Positions 1 through 7,155 of a stretch of 38,038 nt of DNA are shown here, in pieces. The DNA is taken from positions 1 to 38,038 of the forward strand of contig JAUWPZ010000016.1 in NCBI GenBank assembly GCA_030611315.1, read 5' to 3'. A model generated the notes under the pieces. The model ran no database searches. It had not been told where the DNA came from and saw only the letters and a program-made list of their open reading frames with translations. Each line of letters begins with the position of its first letter. Positions within the stretch are counted from its first letter, which is position 1. This stretch comes from Sedimentisphaerales bacterium. GTDB lineage: Bacteria > Planctomycetota > Phycisphaerae > Sedimentisphaerales > Anaerobacaceae. The position numbers and the translations under genes were made by a program.

Positions 1-1
1 C

Positions 2-703
2 GGCCTGCTGAAAAACTGCGAGGGTGTCCACATCAAGCCGGGCGGGTTGAAAGTCAAGCAGTGGAGCGGGATGGTCAACGCGACACCGCAGCCCATACCG
101 AAGAGTCTCGACTGGGATATGTACTGCGGCCCTTCGCCGCTGAGGCCTTTTCATCCTCACCGCCATGGCGGCACTCACCGCGGCTACTGGGATTATGAAG
201 GCGGCGGCCTGGCAGATATGGGCCAGCACCATTTCGACCCTATCCAGTGGAGGTTCGCCAAGGACTACACAAGCCCCGTCGAGATTGAGCCCTACGCGCC
301 TCCGGCGCACCCGGAAGCCTGTGGGATGTGGGGATGGGTCGAGATGAAATACGCCGACGGATTGACTTTCGTATTCGAGAGCCGGGAGTGGGGCGAGCCC
401 TACGACCGTAAGCAGGAACGCGGTGTCAGCTTAAGCGACCTTAGCGAAGAGGACCGGAAGAAAATCGCCGAGATGCCCGACCCCGAACCGCTAGTGAGAT
501 TTCCCGAAGCGATTCGCACTCGCAAGCAGCCCGGCGGCCACGCCGAGGCGGCGCATCGCTGTGCAACCCTGCTGCATCTGGCCAACATCGCCATTCGCAC
601 CGGACGAAAGCTGCGTTACGACCCGGTCGCCGAGCAAATCATCGGCGATGAAGAAGCCAACCGCCTGGTCAATCAGCCAATGCGGGCGCCCTGGCATTTA
701 TAA
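2..703 (+). CDS. Gfo/Idh/MocA family oxidoreductase, C-terminal part (5' truncated by window)
   Basis: The frame is open from base 2 to the TAA at 701-703, so the gene begins upstream and about 233 residues are visible. The segment has the composition of the C-terminal alpha/beta substrate domain of planctomycete Gfo/Idh/MocA dehydrogenases. It contains a glycine-rich stretch followed by a GLADMGQHHFDP segment, and further on GWVEMKYADGLTFVFES. The family oxidises or epimerises sugars or sugar derivatives with a nucleotide cofactor bound in an N-terminal Rossmann domain, which lies outside this window. Many planctomycete members are Tat-exported, but the leader cannot be checked here. The HEAT-repeat gene follows after 40 bases on the same strand. 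The family call is fairly sure; the substrate is unknown. Confidence 0.8.
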   Translation, partial: GLLKNCEGVHIKPGGLKVKQWSGMVNATPQPIPKSLDWDMYCGPSPLRPFHPHRHGGTHRGYWDYEGGGLADMGQHHFDPIQWRFAKDYTSPVEIEPYAPPAHPEACGMWGWVEMKYADGLTFVFESREWGEPYDRKQERGVSLSDLSEEDRKKIAEMPDPEPLVRFPEAIRTRKQPGGHAEAAHRCATLLHLANIAIRTGRKLRYDPVAEQIIGDEEANRLVNQPMRAPWHL

Positions 704-743
704 AAAAATCAAACAGGCTTGACCTATAGAAAGGACTGTTATC

Positions 744-1580
744 ATGGGAAGAAGATTACCGGCTCTTGCCGAACTTGTTAATCAAATGCCCGACCCCGAC
801 CAGCGGGGTATGTATTGTACGGACATAGACAAGGAAAAAATCGAACGTGCCGTCGCCCAAATGCACAGGGGCGGCATCAATAGCATCCTTGGTATCATCG
901 ATATGCTCGTAACACCGGGCGAGGGTAACGACGTAAAGGCCCATTACGCCCTGCACTGCCTGTCCCTGCATGTTTGCAAGCTCGATGACGACAGCCTCCG
1001 CCGGCGGTTCGCAAGGACATTAGCCTCGCAGCTTGGCGGGGACCGTCCGAAAGGCGTACAGGCTTACCTTATCCAGGAATTACAGGCCGTCGGCGGTAAA
1101 GAAGTCGTCAAAGCCCTCGGCGAGGTGCTTACAGACCCGGAGCTGTGCGAACCGGCGGCACAGGCGCTGGCCGCTATCGGAGAAGGCGCCGCCGAACAGC
1201 TTCGAGGCGCATTGCCCGACGCCGAAGGCAAATGTCGGCTTACTATCGTCCAGAATCTCGGAGTCGTCCGTGACGCCGGGTCCGTCGATGCGTTGAAGGA
1301 TGCACTCGGCGCCGAGGACCGTGAGATTCGGTTGGCCGCGGCCTGGGCCTTGGCAAGTATCGGCGATTCCGGCTCGGTGGAGCTGCTGCTAAAGGCCGCC
1401 GACGCCGAAGGCTGGGAGCGAATTCAGGCTACCAAGGCCTGTCTGGTTTTGGCTGAAAACCTTCTCGAAGCCGGCAATAAAGACCAGGCGATGAGAATAT
1501 ACAGACACCTGCGCGACACCCGGACCGGTTCGTCCGAGCAATACATCCGCGATGTAGCCGAGAGTGCACTGGCCGGCTGA
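744..1580 (+). CDS. HEAT-repeat protein
   Basis: This 278-residue protein is preceded by GAAAGGA about 8 bases before the ATG. From about residue 100 onward it consists of alpha-helical repeats of HEAT/PBS-lyase type, such as EVVKALGEVLTDPELCEPAAQALAAIG, SVDALKDALGAEDREIRLAAAWALASIG and SVELLLKAADAEGWERIQATKA (each given in part). The N-terminal 100 residues are helical without an obvious motif. I see no signal peptide, so it is probably cytoplasmic. Such solenoids serve as protein-protein scaffolds, and no enzymatic residue can be pointed to. It follows the sugar oxidoreductase by 40 bases and could share its transcript. The fold is clear, but the role is unknown. Confidence 0.75.
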   Translation: MGRRLPALAELVNQMPDPDQRGMYCTDIDKEKIERAVAQMHRGGINSILGIIDMLVTPGEGNDVKAHYALHCLSLHVCKLDDDSLRRRFARTLASQLGGDRPKGVQAYLIQELQAVGGKEVVKALGEVLTDPELCEPAAQALAAIGEGAAEQLRGALPDAEGKCRLTIVQNLGVVRDAGSVDALKDALGAEDREIRLAAAWALASIGDSGSVELLLKAADAEGWERIQATKACLVLAENLLEAGNKDQAMRIYRHLRDTRTGSSEQYIRDVAESALAG

Positions 1581-1617
1581 AAAACAAAGCTTCTGCGCAG
1601 AACAAAAATACTGGCGA

Positions 1618-3748
1618 ATGAATTTGAAATTTGAAATCTCAAATTTGAAATTTGCCCGGATTTGCTGCTTGCTGGGCCTTGCACTGTTCGCGACTTTATG
1701 GCTTGATACCGTTATTGCCGCTGAAGTTCCTCTTGCATCCGTGGTCGTTGAGCCGCAGCAAATCGGCAGTAACTTCGTTGTGACCTTTGCGCATCCGTTC
1801 AAAAAGGGCGACGTTAAGGACTCGCTGCTTTTGAAAATTGGAAAGGCCGATACGCAATCGCAGGTGAACGTCAAGCGGCGTTACCCGGACGGCTCCGTCA
1901 AGCACGCGATTATCTCAACGTTTATTAGCCGGGTCCAGCCGGGCCGGCCGTTAAAGCTGGATATCTATCCGGGTCCTAAGCAGCCGAAAGCCCGCGCACT
2001 TGCCACAAAATTACCCGGCGGTTTCTCGGCAAAGGTCCTCTTCCAGTTCCCCGATGGCAGCCGGCGCCGGGCAGATGCGGCAGAGTTTTTCAGTAAGGCT
2101 TCGGCTGGAAATGGGCCTTTTCGCCTGACCAAATGGCTCGAAGGGCCGCTGATGACGGAAGTCCGGCTCGCAGGACCGCCGACAGGGCCAAATGGCGACC
2201 TCGACCCGGAACCTGCTCGTTCTCTTCGGGCTGCGGTTCTTCAAGGGCGGTAAACAGGTTCGCGTTGAAGTGGTCGTCGAGTCCCCCTGGGTCGATGTGC
2301 CGGGCAATATCCCCTATGACCTGACGGTCTCTGTGGGCGGCAAAGAAGTGTTCGCACAGACCGACGTCGGCTATTGGAAACACCGGATGCCGTATTGGCT
2401 TAAGGACAAAGACCGAAACCTGGGCCACTTCGCGCACGGGCGATGGAGAAAGGTTTTTTTCTGGGGTGATGAACCACCCGAAACGCACATTCGCTATGAG
2501 CTGCCGTACCTGGTCTCTACGCTGCTGTTGCCGCCGTACGATACAGACATTGTCATCTCTAAACAGCGACTTGAACGAGGTCTTAAAAGATGGGAGCAGT
2601 CGCCGAGGGGAATCTTAGAGAACGGTATCATCATGGCCTATTTCCCCACCACCGGCGGGAGGGAGGACCTTGGCCCCTATCCGACATGGACGACAAGGTA
2701 TCTTTTCAGCCGGGATTGGGCCGCCTGGAAAATGGTTCTCGGCACCGGTGAACTCGCCGGCAGCTTCCCCGTCCACATTCGCAGCAGAAAGACCGGGCGC
2801 ATTTTCTCCATCGATGAGCATCCGGGCTATTCGCTCAATCCTCGCGGGACGTTGGAGAAGATTCCTCCACGCGCCTCTGACGACCGACCCTATATAAAGC
2901 CGAAAACGTCTCCGTATCAGGTCGATAACGCGCACCAGCCTTCGCTGGCCTTTGTCCCTTATCTGCTCACGGGCGAGAACTATTACCTCGAGGAGATGTA
3001 CTTCTGGGCGAACTGGTGCATGCTCATCCAGAACGCCGCGTATCGACAAAAACAAGCCGGTCTTGTAACGCCCGACCAGGTCCGCGGCGAGGCCTGGGCC
3101 CTTCGCCAGCTCGTCGATGCCGCGAAGATTTCTCCCGATGCTCATCCCGAGAAGCGATATTTCGATTCGAAAGTGAAAAATAACCTGGATTACTACCGCC
3201 GCTTTATTCAAGGCCCCGATGCGACGGAGCTGGGGACTTACACTATCGGAGCTTCCGATGCCTACGTTCGCGGGCGCTCCCCCCAGGAGCGGCGCAAGTG
3301 GCTGACGCTGGCGCCGTGGCAGCAGAACTTTCTTGCCTGGTCGCTCGACCACGCCGTGCGTGCCGGCTACCCGGCCGCCGCCGAACCACGCGATTATTTC
3401 ACCCGTCTCCAGGTCGGCGTCCTGACGCATCCCGACGACTTCGACCCCCGCTACAGTGTGCCGTATTTCTTTGTCGTCGGCGAGCGAGAGAACGAAGAGA
3501 AACGCTACTATACTACCTGGAAGGAACTGTTCGAAAAGACCTTTAGAGTCGTTTCGCCCGATACCAAGCCGTCCCTGTCGGACAGCAACTACGGCGGTTC
3601 TTATGCCTTTATTGCGCGGGCCGTGCTCTTGAACGCCGTGCGAAACAAAGTTTCTGATGCGGACGAAGCCTTGAAGGTACTCGAGGCTTCGATGCCGAGT
3701 CGCTCGAAAGTGCTTCGCGAAGACCCGACCTGGGCTTTCGCCCCCTAA
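1618..3748 (+). pseudogene. PcRGLX/YetA-like secreted protein (exo-rhamnogalacturonan-lyase-like), interrupted by a +1 frameshift
   Basis: Two overlapping frames form one protein. Frame A starts at ATG 1618 with a signal peptide (hydrophobic core CCLLGLALFATLWL, cleavage near VIAA) and then a beta-rich N-terminal domain containing RRYPDGSVKHAI. It runs off frame near 2205 and stops at 2253. Frame B continues the same domain (NLLVLFGLRFFKGGKQVRVE) to the TAA at 3746-3748. Reading past one extra G in the CCGG at about 2204-2207 joins DLDP to NLLVLF smoothly. The domain order resembles PcRGLX/YetA-like proteins: a RIFT-barrel N-terminus, then a large catalytic-like region. These act on pectin-type polysaccharides outside the cytoplasm. 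It may be a true pseudogene or a sequencing error. The ribosome binding site is weak. The substrate is unverified. Confidence 0.65.
1627..1646. repeat. AT-rich inverted repeat at the start of the secreted protein
   Basis: AAATTTGA (1627-1634) and TCAAATTT (1639-1646) are perfect inverted arms around AATC. The motif AAATTTGAAATTT recurs on either side. It begins three codons inside the gene starting at 1618 and encodes the N-region of the signal peptide (NLKFEISNLKF), so a short repeat supplies the first residues of an exported protein. Confidence 0.6.
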
Positions 3749-5046
3749 TCCTTAGCCGAAAGGTCGGCGCAAACAAGCTCCTCGTCGTTTCTTACGTAAA
3801 CGTGTTTGTCGGCAAAGGCCGGATGTGTCCAGCAGACGCCCCCGCGCTGGTCTAATTGACCCTCCGTGGGTTTAATCAGTTTGGCCCGGCTGATTTCGTG
3901 GAATCCTTTCGGCGAAAGTTTGCTGATAATCAGCTCTCCCCGCTCATTGAACATCCATACTCTATCTTCGTTTCGAATCAGGTGAATATTGGACCACCTT
4001 CCCTGCGGTACCGCGTCCAGGCTCTCCCATATTCGGTCTCCCGTGTATAAATCCAGGCAGCGAAGTTCGCCGTAACTATCGACGCCGTAAATGTAGTCGC
4101 CCTGGAGGATGGGTGTCGATATATTGCAGTGCAGGCTCTCGGTTTTTTTCTCACTGGGGCCTCTTCGCTGCCAGATTTTTTCGACGACGAGCATTTCAGG
4201 GTATAATTTGAGCAGCAGTGAGCCGTCGAAGAAGCCGCTGAAAAACATATAGTTGTTGTGGAATACCGGCGTTGCGATATTATGTATCATTCTTGCCGGC
4301 GGGAATGGATATTCCCAATAGAGCTTGCCCGTAAGCGGGTCGAGGCCGACTACCCTCTTGCCCGTCAAGCAGACCAGAACTCGCTTGCCGGCCTGTTCGA
4401 TAATTATCGGCGCAGAATATGACGCCTGGTCGCCCAGGGCCCGCCACCTTTCTCGGCCGGTCTTCTTGTCGAATGCTACCACGCAGGCATTGTCCCTGCC
4501 GCCTATCAGGACTATGACCAGGTCCTTCTCCACCAGTGGTGACGGGGCAATCCCCCAATAGAGCTTTTGTATATCATATTCGGTATCGAGGTTTTTGCTC
4601 CAGATGACCTTTCCACTCGATGCGTCGAAGCAGAACAAATGCCCCGCGGCGCCGAGCGAATAGGCCCTGTTGTCGTTGAGAGAGACTGAAGCGCGCGGCC
4701 CGTCGCCGTGCCCGATTCTGTTGTAGTTGCATTCGTACTCGTAAGACCAGATTTTCCTGCCGTTCATGGCGTCGAAGCAGTGGACTCGCTCTTTCACGTT
4801 CGGCCGGCTCACCTTGTCGGTAACATAGACTCGGCCTTTGGCAACGCTCGGCCCGCTGTAGCCGTTGCTAATTTTCGCACGCCAGCGAATAGGCAGTTGG
4901 TCCGAGTCGAATTTTCGAATAATACCATCTTCGGGCCAGACACCATCACGATTAGGGCCGCGCCACTGCGGCCAATCCGCGGCGAAACTATGAAGAACGG
5001 ACATCAAAACTGCCGCTATTACCGGTACAAAAATTCTTAGTCGCAT
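3745..5046 (-). CDS. Secreted PQQ-type beta-propeller repeat protein
   Basis: The start is placed at 5046 because AGGAGG lies 12 bases upstream and the protein then opens with a good signal peptide (MRLRIFVPVIAAVLMSVLHSFAA). An upstream in-frame start at 5124 would prefix unlikely sequence. After cleavage the mature protein begins ADWPQWRGPNRDG, the hallmark of planctomycete PQQ-like propellers. Blade motifs of the GKVIWS, GRERWRALG, TGKLYWEYPF and TGDRIWESL type repeat along its length. The fold resembles BamB and quinoprotein dehydrogenases, but I do not see enough to claim quinone binding or catalysis. It probably acts in the periplasm. The stop overlaps the convergent gene ending at 3748 by four bases. 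Confidence 0.85.
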   Translation of the reverse strand: MRLRIFVPVIAAVLMSVLHSFAADWPQWRGPNRDGVWPEDGIIRKFDSDQLPIRWRAKISNGYSGPSVAKGRVYVTDKVSRPNVKERVHCFDAMNGRKIWSYEYECNYNRIGHGDGPRASVSLNDNRAYSLGAAGHLFCFDASSGKVIWSKNLDTEYDIQKLYWGIAPSPLVEKDLVIVLIGGRDNACVVAFDKKTGRERWRALGDQASYSAPIIIEQAGKRVLVCLTGKRVVGLDPLTGKLYWEYPFPPARMIHNIATPVFHNNYMFFSGFFDGSLLLKLYPEMLVVEKIWQRRGPSEKKTESLHCNISTPILQGDYIYGVDSYGELRCLDLYTGDRIWESLDAVPQGRWSNIHLIRNEDRVWMFNERGELIISKLSPKGFHEISRAKLIKPTEGQLDQRGGVCWTHPAFADKHVYVRNDEELVCADLSAKD

Positions 5047-5074
5047 TATTTCGTCGGTCCTCCTGAAGCATTTT

Positions 5075-5212
5075 CTAAAGGCGCCATGGGCTGCGTTTTG
5101 GACGCGAGAGCATTCGGTTTGCATCCTCGTCGTTGATGAATCCTATTGCTGCCACTGCTCCGCTTCCGACTTTTTTCAAAAACCGGCGCCGATTAATCCT
5201 GTTATTTGTCAT
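5075..5212 (-). pseudogene. Tat-leader mini-ORF, probable relic of an exported protein
   Basis: This 45-codon ORF starts MTNNRINRRRFLKKVGSG, followed by a short hydrophobic run AVAAIGF. That is a textbook twin-arginine signal, then about 20 nondescript residues and TAG. Complete proteins with this leader in planctomycetes are normally several hundred residues, so this looks like a 5' remnant. A different frame across the same bases continues to a TAA that overlaps the ATG of the propeller gene (TAATG at 5044-5048). A single indel near 5125 would therefore join the leader to a 55-60 residue product translationally coupled to its neighbour. Whether this is a pseudogene or a frameshifted small gene is open. 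Confidence 0.45.
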
Positions 5213-5246
5213 AATTAAAAGTCCGTAATTGGCATCAAAATCGTTA

Positions 5247-5583
5247 TTATACCCTTAAGGGTAGTAGATGTCCGCGAATAAAGCCTTAACTGGTTATTTT
5301 GGGTGCGAAATTATTTTCTGGCATATCGTAACCCTATTCATAGTAATGTCTTACACTCACTTGTCATTCTGAGCGACAGCGAAAAATCTGACTTGCGAAC
5401 TGAGAGTTTCCTTTGTTCGGTCAGTAACATCTCATTCTATGGCCAGATGCTTCGCTTCGCCTTGCTGCGCTCAGCATGACATAAGGGAGTTTGCTTGCCA
5501 GAAAATAATTTCACACCCGTTATTTTTAAGTTACTACCTGTGGCACAAGTTACCCGCGGATAAACGGGAAAATTCAATTGAGA
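5247..5583. repeat. Dispersed repeat, copy 1, interrupted by a MITE
   Basis: The left part is the palindrome-bearing segment from 5247 with TCCGCGA close behind. The right part, 5531-5558, contains TTACTACCTGTGGCACAAG and then CCCGCG. The second copy at 34211-34328 has the same elements in the same order, with one mismatch across the 28-base core. In copy 1 the two halves are separated by the 218-bp element. Removing that element and one GTTATTTT duplication restores spacing close to that of copy 2. Confidence 0.75.
5301..5518. mobile_element. 218-bp MITE-like element with 23-bp terminal inverted repeats
   Basis: The left end 5301-5323 and the right end 5496-5518 are inverted repeats with one mismatch in 23 bases (GGGTGCGAAATTATTTTCTG on the left). 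The element is flanked by perfect 8-bp direct repeats GTTATTTT at 5293-5300 and 5519-5526, the signature of transposition. It has no ORF, so it is non-autonomous. A second pair of inverted arms is nested inside: TGTCATTCTGAGCG at 5362-5375 and CGCTCAGCATGACA at 5468-5481. No transposase with matching ends is visible in the window, so mobilisation would need one elsewhere. Confidence 0.85.
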
Positions 5584-5727
5584 TCATCATACTTCCATCT
5601 TACCACTAAAGCCCCAGCGGACGCGGCCGTAAGGTTTTTCTTCGCCGCAGGTTGGGATTTGCAAACCTGTGCGGACGACTGTTTATTGTAACGGTTCGGT
5701 TTTTTAAGTGAAAGAGGCAACTTTAGC

Positions 5728-5756
5728 TTGAGAACCGCCTGTTCCTGTGTTATAAT
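5728..5756 (+). promoter_or_regulatory. Sigma70-type promoter for the small ORF and DapA-family gene
   Basis: TTGAGA at 5728-5733 and a perfect TATAAT at 5751-5756 are separated by 17 bases. The expected transcription start near 5763 leaves a leader of about 80 bases to the ATG at 5842. No competing gene lies on the plus strand between them. Confidence 0.7.
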
Positions 5757-5841
5757 CACCATTCAGCGTCTTTAGCAAAAGGTTAAATATGGATTCGATT
5801 TATTAGTTTTCCACTTTTGAGTCGGATCGTCTGGCAGGAAA

Positions 5842-5958
5842 ATGACAAATACTTCATCGAATACAGCTACGGAAAAGCTGCTATTAGCCGCTTGGGAGAC
5901 CTCCTCGCGGTCTAATACGGGTCAGTTTGAGGAAGTTACAGAAGTACGAAAGGACTGA
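5842..5958 (+). CDS. 38-residue small ORF upstream of the DapA-family gene
   Basis: The ATG at 5842 is preceded by AGGAAA, and the frame ends at TGA 5956-5958, three bases before the next ATG. The product begins MTNTSSNTATEKLLLAAWET and is hydrophilic with one amphipathic helix, no signal peptide and no recognised domain. It lies under the promoter at 5728-5756, and its last codons overlap the ribosome binding site (GAAAGGA) of the downstream gene, so translation of the two is probably linked. It could be a leader peptide, a genuine small protein or the stub of a longer gene. Confidence 0.4.
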   Translation: MTNTSSNTATEKLLLAAWETSSRSNTGQFEEVTEVRKD

Positions 5959-5961
5959 ATA

Positions 5962-6852
5962 ATGACTAAAGCATTTCAAGGTGTTTATGCCGTTCTCTGT
6001 ACGCCATTTACCCAGGACGATAAAGTAGATGAGTCAACTTTGAGAGAACATGTCAGTTATCTTGTTGAAGAAGGGAAAATTCACGGTGTTATCCCAGTCG
6101 GCAGTACCGGTGAGTTTGCGGCCCTGTCAGAAGCAGAACGCAAAATGATAGCTGACATTGTTATTGACGAAGTTGCCGGCAAAGTTCCGGTCGTTGTCGG
6201 CACTGCGTCGGTATCCACCAAGGAGACGGTCATGTACACGCAGTATGCTCAAGAGGCCGGTGCTGATGGAGTCATGATCGTCCCACCCTATTACTGCCAC
6301 CCAAACGATGAAGAAATCTTCGCCCATTACAAAACCATAGTAGAGAACAGCGATATTGAGATTATCCTGTATAACAATCCAAGCACATCAGGTGTAGATA
6401 TGCAACCGGGACTGATCGCCCGGTTGGCTGAGTTTGAAAAGATTTCGTACGTCAAGGAGAGTTCCGGCGATATAATCCGCGTAGCGGAGATTCAAAGACT
6501 CTTCGGCGACAAAATGAGGATTTTCTGCGGCTGCGACAATCTGGCACTGGAGATGTTAATGATGGGGGCAGGAGGGTGGATCGCCCCTGCAGCAAACATG
6601 ATTCCTCAATTATGCATTGGATTGTATGAATTTGCCGTAGTCAAAAAAGATTTTGAAAGAGCCAGGGAATTATACTTCAAACTGCTCCCACTATTTACCA
6701 TGTTTGAAACGACTGGGCAATATATCCAACTAACCAAAGCCGGCCTGGAGATTCTTGGCAGGCCTTGCGGCAAACCCAGGTTACCCTTATTGCCCCCAAC
6801 GGACGAGGACAAACGACAACTTAAGGAGATATTGGCGACACTTGCGATGTGA
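5962..6852 (+). CDS. DapA/NanA-family class I lyase, probably not dihydrodipicolinate synthase
   Basis: This 296-residue TIM-barrel protein is of the usual family length. It has the GSTGE loop at 47-51, Tyr137 in LYNNP and the Schiff-base Lys165 in VKES. The family condenses or cleaves pyruvate with aldehydes. In true DHDPS the segment after the tyrosine reads YNVPSRTG, whose arginine holds the substrate carboxylate. Here it reads YNNPSTSG, so that arginine is Thr142. This favours a 2-keto-3-deoxy sugar acid aldolase/dehydratase or related lyase over lysine biosynthesis. The sugar-processing genes nearby fit, but the substrate is inference. A small ORF sits three bases upstream. The next gene is convergent. 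Confidence 0.85.
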   Translation: MTKAFQGVYAVLCTPFTQDDKVDESTLREHVSYLVEEGKIHGVIPVGSTGEFAALSEAERKMIADIVIDEVAGKVPVVVGTASVSTKETVMYTQYAQEAGADGVMIVPPYYCHPNDEEIFAHYKTIVENSDIEIILYNNPSTSGVDMQPGLIARLAEFEKISYVKESSGDIIRVAEIQRLFGDKMRIFCGCDNLALEMLMMGAGGWIAPAANMIPQLCIGLYEFAVVKKDFERARELYFKLLPLFTMFETTGQYIQLTKAGLEILGRPCGKPRLPLLPPTDEDKRQLKEILATLAM

Positions 6853-6922
6853 AGGCTTTCCGGCCCGGTTACAAAAGGGATTTTGCCTTTGTGCCAAAGT
6901 TCTCTTCAATCTGTCCTGAAAA

Positions 6923-7127
6923 TTACAACTGGATATTTTCCCAGTCGTCCTCAAGCAGATCGAAAAAGTGAATTGTTGATTGTTTGGACCGGTGTTTACC
7001 CATGAGAATCTGACAGGGTCTCTGCCAACCCACGAACAGTTGTGCCGTCTTTAACGTCTATCCTGCCGTCCGGATGATTCTTCAGGTATTTGGCGAACAT
7101 GCTCATGAGTTTTACGTTAACAACCAT
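6923..7127 (-). pseudogene. MoaD/ThiS-like small protein gene, frameshifted, downstream of the AOR gene
   Basis: ATG 7127 lies 28 bases after the aldehyde oxidoreductase stop. The first 43 codons begin MVVNVKLMSMFAKYLKN and include GRIDVKDGTTVRGLAETL, the pattern of a beta-grasp MoaD/ThiS sulfur carrier (VKLFG..RKYL...VE...G.TVRDLLE). The frame stops at 6996-6998. The next frame continues plausibly from near 7005 (ILMGKHRS, resembling the NGKHR strand of MoaD proteins) to TAA 6923-6925, but it lacks the C-terminal Gly-Gly needed for sulfur transfer. MoaD-like genes commonly follow AOR genes and serve pterin cofactor assembly. Here the gene looks broken or badly degenerate. Confidence 0.5.
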
Positions 7128-7155
7128 CAGACATACCTCGCCGTGGTTTTTTCAG

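Larger units (their letters stand above)
5213..5727. other. Gene-free spacer holding a dispersed repeat and a MITE
   Basis: I see no convincing coding frame in these 515 bases. The contents are the palindrome TACCCTTAAGGGTA at 5250-5263, the left half of a dispersed repeat, the 218-bp MITE at 5301-5518, and then the right half of the repeat up to about 5583. The remainder (5584-5727) shows nothing I can name before the promoter at 5728. Confidence 0.6.

Noticed and set aside
2615-3430. Long minus-strand reading frame opposite the rhamnogalacturonan-lyase-like gene
   Set aside because: It is a composition-driven shadow frame with no recognisable protein features and no ribosome site.
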